Origin: Butyricimonas synergistica DSM 23225
GTDB taxonomy: Bacteria; Bacteroidota; Bacteroidia; Bacteroidales; Marinifilaceae
Direction of reading: 5' to 3'
NCBI RefSeq assembly: GCF_000379665.1
Contig: NZ_KB903368.1
Coordinates: 186,001 to 250,000 of the forward strand
Length of the DNA stretch: 64,000 nt
Under the pieces are notes generated by a model that was not told where the DNA came from, did not search any database, and saw only the letters and a program-made list of their open reading frames with translations. A program made the position numbers and the translations under genes. Shown here piece by piece: positions 18,004 through 27,504 of this stretch; the first letter of the stretch is position 1; each line of letters opens with the position of its first letter.

Positions 18004-19623
18004 ATGAAAAAAGTAAATTATTTCTTTATCTTTTTGTTTATATTCTTTATTAGTTGTTACGAGGATAAGGGAAATTATGATTATAAAGATATTCAGAGTA
18101 TTGAGATTGAGAAATTTCCTGATATTAATAAAACAATGGGAGATACGGTGCGGGTTGAGCCGAAGTTTAATATAGAAATACCAGAAGATGCTTCGTATCT
18201 TTCGTTTGAATGGAGTATTGGTGGGGAAACTCGTCCGGATGATCCTAATTGGAATAGTCGAAACTTTTTTTGGATCGCGGATAGATTGGTGGAAAATTTT
18301 GAGGGACTTGTTCTAAAGATTACGGATTCCCGTTATGGGGTAAAGTATATGAAAAAAGGTTATTGTACGATTGCTGGGGAGTTTGATGCGTGGTTTTCTT
18401 GGACAATTCTTGCAGAGAAAAATGGTGAAGCTTGTCTTTCATTTTTTAAGACGGAAGAAACAGAATGGTCTTCTGATTGGTCGGTGGCAACGATTACCAA
18501 GTGGAAAGAGTATGACGATTTGTATTCTTCTAGGAATGGGGGACAGAAATTAGGACGTGGGGCTTTATGTATGCGAGAGCATTATTGTACGGGGGAGGAT
18601 GCTGATGTAGGACAGTATTGGATATTTACAGAAGATGGGGCAAAGGATCTGGAAGGAATCGGTTTCACGAAAGATATTGATTTGAATCAGACGTTTATGG
18701 GAGGAAGTGTTCCTGCCGGAGCTGTCATTCAAGGAGGTGTATTTATGAAAATTGCGGATATCCTCTATGATCAAAACGGGTGTTTGTATTCACGTGTGAA
18801 ATCAGATCCGCAACTATTTAATTCAGATTATTTCTTGGATGATCCGATAAAATACGATGGCAAAGTATTGGAAAAATGTGAGCCTGTCTTTGGGAGATAT
18901 ACGCAATATTATGGGAATTATATTCCAATTATAGATAGAAAGAATAATAGGTTATTGGCATTTTTGGATGGAACGCCTACTTATGGATTTGATGATTTGA
19001 TAGGTGCGGCTCATGTTATGGAATTGCCGGAACCGACTCTTGAAAGTGGGGAAAAATTGCCGGATAATTATATTCCTTTGAATAATTTTGAAGGATATGA
19101 ATTGCTTCATATATGTTATAAAAAAGTAACGACTAGTGGATTTCCCGGTTACTATGCTTTGTTTAGGGATGCGACGGGGCATTTCTATCTGGAAGAGTTC
19201 GCTTTAAGATCTTATATAGATGTTGTTCAAGGACCTTATCTGAAACTTTCCAATATAAAAGTATTTGATTTTGGTGGTAAATTGACACAAACACCTTCCT
19301 TGATGTGTGTTCCCCCCAATACAGCGACGGATTACGTGTTCTTTGCCGTGGATAATATACTTTACATGTATGATAAGGATACGGAAATATGGAGTGAATA
19401 TCTCCGGTTCGACGCTCCGATTACTGCGATGGATGGGGATAATCATTTCAAAAATATGTTATTGGCGGTTGGTTTGGAAAATGGCGAATTTCATGTTGTG
19501 AATATTGTCAATGCGAAAAATAGACCTTTGGAAGAGAGGATTATGTGTACCGCTAAATCGCGATTTGGAAAAATTATTCAGATAAATTGGAAAATAGGTA
19601 ACGGTTTTAGCAGTTGGACTTGA
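18004..19623 (+). CDS. PKD-like family lipoprotein
   Basis: A 539-aa lipoprotein with signal peptide and lipobox FISC, followed by YEDKGNYDYKDI, the characteristic opening of PKD-like lipoproteins found next to SusCD/DUF4843 genes. An immunoglobulin/PKD-like N-terminal domain (about 35-120, with LSFEWSIGGE) is followed by a larger beta-rich region that may be a propeller. Likely a surface accessory binding protein of locus 1. It is followed by a strong hairpin/terminator and then the ABC genes. Confidence 0.78.
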   Translation: MKKVNYFFIFLFIFFISCYEDKGNYDYKDIQSIEIEKFPDINKTMGDTVRVEPKFNIEIPEDASYLSFEWSIGGETRPDDPNWNSRNFFWIADRLVENFEGLVLKITDSRYGVKYMKKGYCTIAGEFDAWFSWTILAEKNGEACLSFFKTEETEWSSDWSVATITKWKEYDDLYSSRNGGQKLGRGALCMREHYCTGEDADVGQYWIFTEDGAKDLEGIGFTKDIDLNQTFMGGSVPAGAVIQGGVFMKIADILYDQNGCLYSRVKSDPQLFNSDYFLDDPIKYDGKVLEKCEPVFGRYTQYYGNYIPIIDRKNNRLLAFLDGTPTYGFDDLIGAAHVMELPEPTLESGEKLPDNYIPLNNFEGYELLHICYKKVTTSGFPGYYALFRDATGHFYLEEFALRSYIDVVQGPYLKLSNIKVFDFGGKLTQTPSLMCVPPNTATDYVFFAVDNILYMYDKDTEIWSEYLRFDAPITAMDGDNHFKNMLLAVGLENGEFHVVNIVNAKNRPLEERIMCTAKSRFGKIIQINWKIGNGFSSWT

Positions 19624-19647
19624 CCGTAGCGTGTTGATTTCGGAAAG

Positions 19648-19680
19648 TAAGGCTCGACCTTTGTTGAGCCTTATTTCTTA
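19648..19680 (+). terminator. Intrinsic terminator or attenuator between the lipoprotein and ABC genes
   Basis: TAAGGCTCGAC / GTTGAGCCTTA form an 11-bp stem with one G-U pair and a CTTT loop, followed by TTTCTTA. It lies within the gap separating SusCD-lipoproteins from the ABC genes; partial read-through would tune their ratio. Confidence 0.75.
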
Positions 19681-19720
19681 AAATGCTTTTAATCAGACCT
19701 TGTTTTTAAGGATAAATTTT

Positions 19721-20653
19721 ATGGGAAATAGTATTGTAAAAGTATGTGATTTGTCCCATCGGTACAGTGTGCAGTGGGCTATACAAGAGATTAATTTTGA
19801 AATTACGGGAAACGGTGTTGTCGGGTTGTTAGGTTCTAATGGGGCAGGGAAGTCTACCACGATGAATATCATCTGTGGGGTATTGAATCAGACCCAGGGA
19901 GACGTGTATATTAATGGGATTAATTTAAGGGAGAATCCGGTTGAAGCTAAAAAGTATATCGGTTTTTTACCTCAACAGCCCCCGTTGTACACGGATTTGA
20001 CCGTGGGTGAATATTTAAAGCATTCGGCGTTTTTGCGGTTAATGCCGGCAGAGGAAGTGGAGAATGCTGTTGACCGGGCTTTGGAACGTTGTGCGATAAC
20101 TCATTTCAAGGATCGTCTGATCAAGAATTTGTCAGGAGGTTACCAGCAACGCGTGGGGATAGCACAAGCGATTGTGCATAACCCGAAATTCGTGGTATTG
20201 GATGAACCCACGAACGGGTTGGACCCGAACCAGATCGTGGATATCCGGAATTTGATCAGGGAAATAGCCAAGGATCATGCAGTTTTGTTATCCACTCATA
20301 TTTTGTCTGAAGTACAAGCTATTTGTGACGAGATCAAAATGATTGAAAATGGAGAATTGGTGTTTTCCGGGACTATGGAGGGTTTTGATAATTATATAGC
20401 TCCCGAGAGTTTCGTGATAGAATTGGGGCGATCTCCCGGTAAAGCTGTGTTGAGTTCTTTGTGTGAGAATAGTGGAATAGAGGAATTGGAAAAAGGGCGT
20501 TTCCGAATTTATTTCAAGGAAGATGCCGAGATTACAGAGAGATATATAGAGGCGAGCGTGGCGAACGATTGGGATTTAAAAGATTTGCTAGTAGAACGTT
20601 GCTCGTTGGATGAAATTTTTGCTCAATTATCAGGAAAAAAAACAAAAATGTAG
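19721..20653 (+). CDS. ABC transporter ATP-binding protein, GldA-like (locus 1, pair A)
   Basis: Cytoplasmic ATPase of 310 aa energising the adjacent permease fusion. Walker A GSNGAGKST is at residues 38-46, the ABC signature is LSGGYQQRVGIAQA, and Walker B FVVLDEPTNGLDP is followed by the H-loop in LSTHIL. A 90-residue C-terminal extension is typical of the CcmA/GldA group. ATG 19721 is the natural start; the upstream in-frame extension has only a TTG. The permease gene begins 6 bp after the stop, consistent with translational coupling. Confidence 0.92.
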   Translation: MGNSIVKVCDLSHRYSVQWAIQEINFEITGNGVVGLLGSNGAGKSTTMNIICGVLNQTQGDVYINGINLRENPVEAKKYIGFLPQQPPLYTDLTVGEYLKHSAFLRLMPAEEVENAVDRALERCAITHFKDRLIKNLSGGYQQRVGIAQAIVHNPKFVVLDEPTNGLDPNQIVDIRNLIREIAKDHAVLLSTHILSEVQAICDEIKMIENGELVFSGTMEGFDNYIAPESFVIELGRSPGKAVLSSLCENSGIEELEKGRFRIYFKEDAEITERYIEASVANDWDLKDLLVERCSLDEIFAQLSGKKTKM

Positions 20654-20659
20654 GATATA

Positions 20660-22975
20660 ATGAAATTAAACAATAATATAAAGACAGCCATTCGTGTTGC
20701 CAAGATAGAGCTTAATTCTATGTTTTATTCTCCCGTGGCTTGGCTCGTGTTGGTTATTTTCGGGTTCCAGATTGGGATGGCTTTTGCACAAGTATTTGGG
20801 GAGCAGTTACGTTATCAGGATATGGGGTACGAACTATGGCAGGTTACTTCAGCCGTGTACAATAGTCAAATGAAAGGAATACTTCCCCCGATTCTGAGGT
20901 ATATTTATCTTTATATTCCGTTGATTACAATGGGATTGATGAGTAGGGAATATCAAAGCGGTTCTATTAAGCTTCTATATTCTTCCCCGGTCAAAAATGC
21001 GTCTATTATCATGGGTAAGTTTATGTCCATGATGGTGTATGGAGCTGCGTTAATGGCTGTTTTGGGGGTATTCGTGTTGTTTTGTGCGATTACGGTAGTG
21101 AATTTTGATTATCCAATGGTGTTGACCGGAATGTTGGGATTGTATTTATTGATACTGGCATATTCTGCTATTGGGCTTTTTATGTCATCTGTAACTCGCT
21201 ATCAAGTAGTTGCGGCTATCGGAACGTTAGCAATTCTTGCTGCATTGAATTACATTGGACATGTGGGACAAGATTATGAATTTGTTCGTAATATCACTTA
21301 TTGGTTGTCTATCACGGGGCGTTCGTATCCTTTTATAGAGGGATTAATTGCCAGCGATGATGTGTTTTATTTCTTGATTGTTATAGGATTCTTTCTTGCT
21401 TTGTCAATATTGAAATTGAACACGGAGAAAAATATCATGTCTTTCAAAATGAAAGTGTTGAAATATGGTACGATTGTGGTAGTGACGATGTTGTTAGGGT
21501 ATATATCTTCCACCCCGTACACGAAATATTATTATGATGCTACTTACACGAAATCCAATACGTTGACTAGAGAGAGTCAGGATATTATGAAGAAAATGGA
21601 TGGAGGTTTAAAGATTGTCACTTATGTCAATTTGTTAGATGAAACTTTTTATTCCGGGTTACCGCGAAATAGAAATCGAGATTTTGAACGTTACGAAAAG
21701 TATTACCGTTTTAAACCGGACATGAAAATGGAATATGTCTATTATTACGATAAGACCCATAATTCTAGTCTTGAGTGGAGGTATCCTGACAAAACGGATG
21801 AAGAACGGGTTGACCTACTTTGTAAGGCAAATAAACTTGATCCGAATATGTTTATGAAACCGGAGGAGATCAGGAAAGTTATCGATTTAAAACCGGAAGC
21901 GAACAGATTCCTTCGTATTGTGGAGAGAGAGAACGGGCAAAAAGTATATTTGCGCACGTATAATGATAATTCGAAACACCCGGAAGAGGCTGAAATTTCG
22001 GCAGCATTGAAACGTCTTGTATCGCCATCGCCCCTTGTTGCTTTTTCAACAGGATACGGGTCACGTGAGATTGATAATTACGGGGGGCGCGGTTTTTATC
22101 TATTCGCGGAAGATAAGTGGTTTCGTCAGTCTTTGTTAAACAATGGGTTTGATACCAGAACAATCGATCTGGACCGGGAGGATATCGATGAATCGATAAA
22201 GATTCTAGTAATATCTGATTTGCGTACCCCTCTCTCGGATGTTGCCATGACTCGAGTACAGAATTATATTGATAAAGGAGGAAATTTATTTATCCTTGGA
22301 GATTACGGGAGAGAGGATAATATGAACCAGCTTATGGCTTCTTTAGGTGTCAAGTGTATGAGCGGAGTTTTGGTGAATGAAAATGAATATACCTCACCAA
22401 CGGTGCTTGTTGCCTATTTTACACCAGAAGCGGCAAAGAGATATCCTATGTACGAGAAATTGCAGAGATACGGGTATGTTGTGGCATTGCCTACCGCTCA
22501 GGCTTTGGATTATTCGGGGGTTAAGGATTTCGAGATTACTCCCGTGCTCGTGTCGGATAAAGATGCTTGGATAGAGAAAGAAACAACAGATTTCGTGGAT
22601 GGAGAATTTGTGTTTAATCCGGAGGCTGGGGAGATGAAAGGAGAGTATTCGCCATTGATTACTTTGAGCCGAAAAGTGGGAGATAAGGATCAGCGTATCG
22701 TGATTTCCGGAGACGCGGATGTCATTGCTAATGAAGCGTTGACTTCGCAATTCACGGGTATTAATGCCTCGAATTACAGTATTATTAATGGTTCGTTCCG
22801 CTGGCTATCTTATGATCAATTTCCCATTGATACCAGGAGGGCTAGTTATATTGATTCAAGGATACGGCTTCCAAAAGGTTGTCGCTCATGGGTGAACACC
22901 TTCTGTATGGGAATATTCCCGCTCAGTATCGCCTTTTTAGGTATAATGACAATACTTCGTAGAAAACGGAAATAA
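20660..22975 (+). CDS. GldF/GldG-like fused ABC permease and periplasmic domain protein (pair A)
   Basis: A 771-aa fusion. Residues about 10-250 are an ABC-2-type permease with six membrane helices (FYSPVAWLVLVIFGFQIG, MGLMSREYQSGSIKLLYSSPV, AYSAIGLFMSSVTRYQVVAA). A seventh helix lies at about 268-286, followed by a large periplasmic GldG-like domain (about 290-735; entry YTKSNTLTRESQDIMKKMDG, Rossmann-like core with IKILVISDLRTPLS and GGNLFILGDYG). A C-terminal helix is capped by RRKRK. In gliding Flavobacteria, GldF and GldG are separate partners of GldA; here they are one chain. The organism group is non-gliding, so the role is probably an envelope or secretion function tied to SusCD. Confidence 0.85.
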   Translation: MKLNNNIKTAIRVAKIELNSMFYSPVAWLVLVIFGFQIGMAFAQVFGEQLRYQDMGYELWQVTSAVYNSQMKGILPPILRYIYLYIPLITMGLMSREYQSGSIKLLYSSPVKNASIIMGKFMSMMVYGAALMAVLGVFVLFCAITVVNFDYPMVLTGMLGLYLLILAYSAIGLFMSSVTRYQVVAAIGTLAILAALNYIGHVGQDYEFVRNITYWLSITGRSYPFIEGLIASDDVFYFLIVIGFFLALSILKLNTEKNIMSFKMKVLKYGTIVVVTMLLGYISSTPYTKYYYDATYTKSNTLTRESQDIMKKMDGGLKIVTYVNLLDETFYSGLPRNRNRDFERYEKYYRFKPDMKMEYVYYYDKTHNSSLEWRYPDKTDEERVDLLCKANKLDPNMFMKPEEIRKVIDLKPEANRFLRIVERENGQKVYLRTYNDNSKHPEEAEISAALKRLVSPSPLVAFSTGYGSREIDNYGGRGFYLFAEDKWFRQSLLNNGFDTRTIDLDREDIDESIKILVISDLRTPLSDVAMTRVQNYIDKGGNLFILGDYGREDNMNQLMASLGVKCMSGVLVNENEYTSPTVLVAYFTPEAAKRYPMYEKLQRYGYVVALPTAQALDYSGVKDFEITPVLVSDKDAWIEKETTDFVDGEFVFNPEAGEMKGEYSPLITLSRKVGDKDQRIVISGDADVIANEALTSQFTGINASNYSIINGSFRWLSYDQFPIDTRRASYIDSRIRLPKGCRSWVNTFCMGIFPLSIAFLGIMTILRRKRK

Positions 22976-22985
22976 GAAGAGGATT

Positions 22986-23915
22986 ATGGCAAATAAGATA
23001 GTTGAAGTGAAAGCTCTTTCACATCGTTATAGCGTGGAGTGGGCTATTAGAAATATAAATTTTGAGATCAATTCGAAAGGCGTTTTCGGTTTGTTGGGTT
23101 CCAATGGTGCCGGTAAGTCTACGACAATGAATATTATATGTAACGTGTTGACTCAAACAGAGGGACGTGTTCTTATTAATGGAATTGATTTACGGAAAGA
23201 TCCGATAAAAGCTAAAATGTATATCGGTTTTCTCCCCCAAAAAGCTCCCTTGCACACGGATATGACAGTTGATGAATATTTATATCATTGTGCGGATATA
23301 CGATTAATTCCTAAAGCCGATATCCCTGCAGCAGTAGAGAGAGCCAAGGAAAAATGCGGAATATCTCTTTTCAGTAAGCGGGTTATTGCCCATCTTTCCG
23401 GAGGCTACCAACAACGTGTGGGCATAGCCCAGGCTATTATTCATGATCCGTTGTTTGTCATTTTGGATGAACCCACGAATGGCTTGGATCCGAATCAGAT
23501 CGTGGAGATTCGTCATTTGATACGGGAGATTGCCGAGGAGCGTGCCGTGTTGATTTCTACACATATACTTCCGGAGGTTCAGGCTGCTTGTGATTATATC
23601 ATGATGATCGAGCACGGGAATATGGTGTTTGAAGGTACAATCGAAGAATTTAATCATTATATGGAGCCTAGTGTATTGTTGGTAATTATGCATAATGCCC
23701 CCGAGGATGATACGGAACTTTTAAATATTGAGGGGGTGAAACGGGTTGAACGATTGACCCGTACCCGTTTCCGTTTGCATTTTGAAGGAGATAGTTCCAT
23801 CGTGGATAGAGTTGTAAACAAGTCAGTTCGCGATAATTGGCATCTTCGGGAAATATCGATGGAGAAAGAAGCGTTGGATAAAGTGTTTGCTAAATTATCA
23901 GGAAAATCATTCTAA
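22986..23915 (+). CDS. ABC transporter ATP-binding protein, GldA-like (locus 1, pair B)
   Basis: A 309-aa ATPase closely similar to that of pair A (same SHRYSVEWAIRNINFEI opening). Walker A is GSNGAGKST, the signature LSGGYQQRVGIAQA and Walker B FVILDEPTNGLDP. All catalytic motifs are intact, so this is not a decayed copy. It lies 10 bp after the permease of pair A and 12 bp before its own permease. The C-terminal 90 residues differ most from pair A, perhaps reflecting distinct partners. Confidence 0.92.
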   Translation: MANKIVEVKALSHRYSVEWAIRNINFEINSKGVFGLLGSNGAGKSTTMNIICNVLTQTEGRVLINGIDLRKDPIKAKMYIGFLPQKAPLHTDMTVDEYLYHCADIRLIPKADIPAAVERAKEKCGISLFSKRVIAHLSGGYQQRVGIAQAIIHDPLFVILDEPTNGLDPNQIVEIRHLIREIAEERAVLISTHILPEVQAACDYIMMIEHGNMVFEGTIEEFNHYMEPSVLLVIMHNAPEDDTELLNIEGVKRVERLTRTRFRLHFEGDSSIVDRVVNKSVRDNWHLREISMEKEALDKVFAKLSGKSF

Positions 23916-23927
23916 AAGAAAATATTG

Positions 23928-26225
23928 ATGAGAACAATAATGAGAATAATGAAGACAGAACTTAGAGTGATGTTCTTCTCCCCTATAGCTTGGATGGTTT
24001 TAATTGTTTTTGCGTTTCAGGCGGGCTTGACTTATTGCGATGAAATGAGCGATCAATTGCGGCATTTAGCCATGGGGTATCGTCCCTATAATGTTACGGT
24101 AGCTTTATTCGGTTATCGCGGAGTACTGGCAGAGATGTTGAATAATCTTTACTTGTATATTCCTCTTTTAACCATGGGGTTGATGAGTCGGGAATTGAGC
24201 AGCGGATCGATAAAATTACTTTATTCATCCCCTGTTTCTAATTTTCAGATTGTTATGGGAAAATACTTTTCTGTCGTGGTGTACGGGGTAATGTTGATTT
24301 TTATCTTGTTGATACCAGTGGTTTTCACGATATTTACAATTAAAGATCCGGATATCCCTCTTATGTTCACGGCGTTGTTGGGTGTTTTTATCACGATATG
24401 TGCTTATGCCGCTATTGGATTATTTATGTCCACGATCACGAAATACCAAGTGGTTGCGGCGATAGGGACATTGGCGATATTGGCTGTGTTGAATTTTATC
24501 GGAGGAGTGGGACAGGATATTGATTTTGTTCGTGATATCACTTACTGGTTGTCTATTTCCGGGCGTTCCAGAATCTTTTTAGAAGGAATGATTTGTAGTC
24601 GTGATATCTTGTATTTTATACTTGTGATCTTTATGTTCTTGGCTTTCACATTTATAAAATTGCAGGGAGAACGATTGAAAAGATCTGTCGTGACAACGAG
24701 TATAAGTTATCTTTTGGTTCTTGCATTTGTATTATTGGCTGGATATGGTTCTTCCCGTCCGGCAATGATCGCTTATTATGATGTTACTGCCACGAAAGTG
24801 AATACGTTGACACCCAATAGCCAGGAGATTATGAAAAAGTTGGATGGAGGTTTAACCTTGACCACTTATGTCAATCTTTTGGACGACACGTGGTATAATG
24901 GTTCGCCGGGATCCAAGAATTATGATATGAAGCGCTTTGAACGTTACGTGCGCTTCAAGCCCGAGATGAAGATTGAATACGTGTATTATTATGGAAAGGG
25001 AACAAGTCCGCATTACGATAAGGTTTATAAAGATTTGTCCACCGAAGAACGTTTTCTGAAAGTTTGTGAAGGAAGCGACTATAATCCGAAGATGTTTATC
25101 TCGGCGGAAGAGGTGAACAAGACCGAGGATATTTCTGCCGAGAACGGGCGATTCGTTCGGGTCTTTAAACGAGATAACGGACAGAAAGCATATTTGCGAA
25201 TTTATAATGACCAATATGTTCATCCTTTCGAGAGCGAGATTACAGCAGCTCTTAAAACATTAGTGGGTAAATCGCCTAGAATTGCTTTCGTTACCGGTCA
25301 CGGGGAGCGTGGTTGTGGTGACTATGGGGATAGGGGATATGCTGCTTTTGCTAAAAATCCTGCTTTCCGTAATGCGTTAATCAATCAAGGATATCAGGTG
25401 CAGGAATTAACCTTGGATAAACCCGTACCTGAGAACGTGGATGTCGTGGTTATATCGGATATGAAATCTTCTTTTACTTCAGAAGAATTCGAGAATTATC
25501 GTTCTTTTGTTGATCGGGGTGGGAATCTGATTATTTTAGGGGAATCTAGACGTCAGGCTTTCATGAATCCTCTTGTGGAAGAGTTAGGTTTACGTTTTTC
25601 TGATGGAATATTAGTGGCTCCTTCCAAGCAGTATTTAGCTGATATTATAGCGGCGAATATCATGGAAGGTGCGTTAAACGTTTCACCCTATTTTGCCAAT
25701 ATGATAAAGCGCAATAATACAGTGATAACACCTTCCGCATGTGCCGTGCAAGTGATCGATTCCATGAAAGGGTTTACAATATCGGAGGTTTTGGCAACTC
25801 GCCCCCAGGGATCTTGGATTGAATATGAAACCACTGATTTCCTGAACGAAACCGTGACAATAAATCCGAATAAAGGAGAGGTGGAACAATCTAATTCCGT
25901 GATGTTGTATCTGACACGGGATATTGCGGATAAACAGCAACAGCGGATTTTTGTAATCGGGGATTCAGATTGTTTGTCCACGAAAGAGTTGTCGACAAGT
26001 AGAGCCGGGCTTAACGGGGCGAATTTTGAATTGATAACAGAAATGTTCCGTTGCTTGTCTTACGGTGAATACCCGATAGAAACCAGTCGGGTTCGTCCTC
26101 CGGATGACAATGTTTATCTTTCCCAAAATTCACTGATCTGGCTGCAACTCCTGTTTATCTGCTTGATCCCGTTAGGTATTATGGTTTGGGGAATTACATT
26201 TTTGATAAGAAGAAAAAGAAATTAG
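23928..26225 (+). CDS. GldF/GldG-like fused ABC permease and periplasmic domain protein (pair B)
   Basis: A 765-aa paralogue of the pair A fusion with the same plan: ABC-2 permease (FFSPIAWMVLIVFAFQAG, MGLMSRELSSGSIKLLYSSPV), extra helix, GldG-like periplasmic domain (TKVNTLTPNSQEIMKKLDG; PRIAFVTGHGERGCGDYGDRG), and C-terminal helix with RRKRN. ATG 23928 is preferred over the TTG directly before it. The cytoplasmic and membrane parts resemble pair A more than the periplasmic loops, as expected from duplication and divergence. Last gene of the locus 1 string; a terminator follows. Confidence 0.85.
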   Translation: MRTIMRIMKTELRVMFFSPIAWMVLIVFAFQAGLTYCDEMSDQLRHLAMGYRPYNVTVALFGYRGVLAEMLNNLYLYIPLLTMGLMSRELSSGSIKLLYSSPVSNFQIVMGKYFSVVVYGVMLIFILLIPVVFTIFTIKDPDIPLMFTALLGVFITICAYAAIGLFMSTITKYQVVAAIGTLAILAVLNFIGGVGQDIDFVRDITYWLSISGRSRIFLEGMICSRDILYFILVIFMFLAFTFIKLQGERLKRSVVTTSISYLLVLAFVLLAGYGSSRPAMIAYYDVTATKVNTLTPNSQEIMKKLDGGLTLTTYVNLLDDTWYNGSPGSKNYDMKRFERYVRFKPEMKIEYVYYYGKGTSPHYDKVYKDLSTEERFLKVCEGSDYNPKMFISAEEVNKTEDISAENGRFVRVFKRDNGQKAYLRIYNDQYVHPFESEITAALKTLVGKSPRIAFVTGHGERGCGDYGDRGYAAFAKNPAFRNALINQGYQVQELTLDKPVPENVDVVVISDMKSSFTSEEFENYRSFVDRGGNLIILGESRRQAFMNPLVEELGLRFSDGILVAPSKQYLADIIAANIMEGALNVSPYFANMIKRNNTVITPSACAVQVIDSMKGFTISEVLATRPQGSWIEYETTDFLNETVTINPNKGEVEQSNSVMLYLTRDIADKQQQRIFVIGDSDCLSTKELSTSRAGLNGANFELITEMFRCLSYGEYPIETSRVRPPDDNVYLSQNSLIWLQLLFICLIPLGIMVWGITFLIRRKRN

Positions 26226-26250
26226 TATAAAATTGTAGATGTGTTTTTGA

Positions 26251-26287
26251 AAAAGGAATCCTGTTCTTTTCGGATTCCTTTTTTTAT
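26251..26287. terminator. Intrinsic terminator after locus 1
   Basis: AAGGAATCC (26253-26261) pairs with GGATTCCTT (26272-26280), followed by a run of T. It lies between convergent genes and could serve both strands, being preceded by A-rich sequence. Confidence 0.85.
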
Positions 26288-26372
26288 TTCAAATAATATC
26301 CTATTTAGTCTCGGACATATGAAGGGAGATTTATTTTATTTACGTTATCTGCTGTAAGTTGTATCCTAAATA

Positions 26373-26404
26373 TGCCGCTGTTAGGCGGCACAGGTACCTG
26401 TTAT
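26373..26404 (-). repeat. Cassette-type intergenic element at the distal end of the immunity array
   Basis: TGCCGC-TGTTAG-GCGGCA is a perfect hairpin at 26373-26390, directly followed by the palindrome CAGGTACCTG and then TTAT at the stop codon of the last immunity gene. It shares GTTAGGCGG and the terminal TGTTAT with the element at 28330-28378. Confidence 0.7.
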
Positions 26405-26910
26405 TGTTGCATTTGGTTAATGCAATCGGTTAATATACTGCTAATCTCCTTGCAATCATTAACTAGCTCCTCTAATTCGCTTTCATCCATAAAGTTTGCC
26501 AATTCATATTCCTCTGGCGTATGTATAAATTTGTTCAAAGCGTTTAGAAGCAGCATTGCATCGTCTTTCGATGTGGAAATAGAGAATTTATTAGAATATT
26601 CGCTACTCGGATCTAATTTTTTTATATCCACCTCTCCATTTTTGATACTTTCCAATAAAATGGCTGATAAATCTATTACCACATCAATAGCCATATCAAA
26701 ATGCGGTTCTTTCGATTCATCTATACTGAAATAGACATCTCCTCCATTTACCGCATCTTCTTTTAGCGGAGTATTCAAATGGATATCAGATAAAATTTCG
26801 CTTAACTTGAAATTGCTTTGCTCTTGAGTTCCGAAATAATCCAGCAATAGAAGGGAATCATCACATCCACCTACATAATTGCCCCACCATTTTTTAATGT
26901 AGAGTTCCAT
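26401..26910 (-). CDS. Putative immunity protein (Imm68-like)
   Basis: A 169-aa soluble acidic protein without signal peptide. The opening MELYIKKWWGNYVGGCDDSL resembles the WWGNYxGGxDDSL start that I associate with the Imm68 immunity family of polymorphic toxin systems; this is from memory and unverified. The rest is helical and Asp/Glu-rich, common for toxin-neutralising proteins. Last member of the minus-strand array; a cassette-like hairpin element overlaps its stop. No toxin gene is nearby. Confidence 0.6.
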   Translation of the reverse strand: MELYIKKWWGNYVGGCDDSLLLLDYFGTQEQSNFKLSEILSDIHLNTPLKEDAVNGGDVYFSIDESKEPHFDMAIDVVIDLSAILLESIKNGEVDIKKLDPSSEYSNKFSISTSKDDAMLLLNALNKFIHTPEEYELANFMDESELEELVNDCKEISSILTDCINQMQQ

Positions 26911-26940
26911 ATTCTTTAGTTTGTAATTTATTTATTTGAC

Positions 26941-26989
26941 GATAATGGTTGTTTTGCCCACGTAACCTGCGAGTTAACAATTATAACGT
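26941..26989 (-). repeat. Diverged intergenic element (array)
   Basis: It begins GATAATG like the better-conserved elements and contains a weak GTAAC/GTTAAC inverted repeat, but lacks the GC-rich hairpin. Membership in the repeat family is uncertain. Confidence 0.35.
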
Positions 26990-27475
26990 AATTTTGTATG
27001 TTTCAATTGTTTTCGTAGCATTGAACATTTTTACGGATGTATCCATCATCTCTTGTATATAATCTCCGGAATTCATTGTTGAAAAGAATAGAATATCCTC
27101 TCTTTTGAAACCGTTTTTCAAGAATATTTCATCGGGAATTTGTCTGATACTTCTTTCCAATACAGAAAGTAAAACTTGCGCAAACGCCCACTTTTCATCA
27201 GACGGATTTAAAAAATCAATATCCTTGCAATCTTCAACAATGTCGACAAGAGGCTGATAAAGGAAATTCGGTTCAAGTCCGTTTTCCCAATCGTAATACT
27301 GATCAATGTTATTACTGCAATCCCATGTCAGATAAAAGCCATAAAAATCATCTGTTGTTATAAAGCCAATGGCACATGTGTTTTTACCTTTGGCAGTATT
27401 CAGAATCTTGTCGATTTCATGAGGTAACTCCAGGGAACACCTTTTGCTAAATTCCTCCAATTTTGCTATATCCAT
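26981..27475 (-). CDS. DUF4303-like putative immunity protein
   Basis: A 164-aa soluble protein. The central CAIGFITTDDFYGFYLTWD segment, with aromatic residues and the following WENGLEPNFLYQPL, looks like DUF4303, a domain seen mainly in poly-immunity loci and contact-toxin gene clusters. The assignment is by eye. It lies 29 bp after the next upstream gene of the array without an intervening hairpin element, so these two may travel as one unit. Confidence 0.6.
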   Translation of the reverse strand: MDIAKLEEFSKRCSLELPHEIDKILNTAKGKNTCAIGFITTDDFYGFYLTWDCSNNIDQYYDWENGLEPNFLYQPLVDIVEDCKDIDFLNPSDEKWAFAQVLLSVLERSIRQIPDEIFLKNGFKREDILFFSTMNSGDYIQEMMDTSVKMFNATKTIETYKITL

Positions 27476-27504
27476 CTTTTATTATAAATTTTCTTGGTTA
27501 TTAA

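Noticed and set aside
10345-26225. Polysaccharide utilisation locus for a specific glycan
   Set aside because: SusCD pairs are present, but no glycoside hydrolase, lyase, sulfatase or CBM gene is in any of the three loci, so assigning a glycan would be invention.
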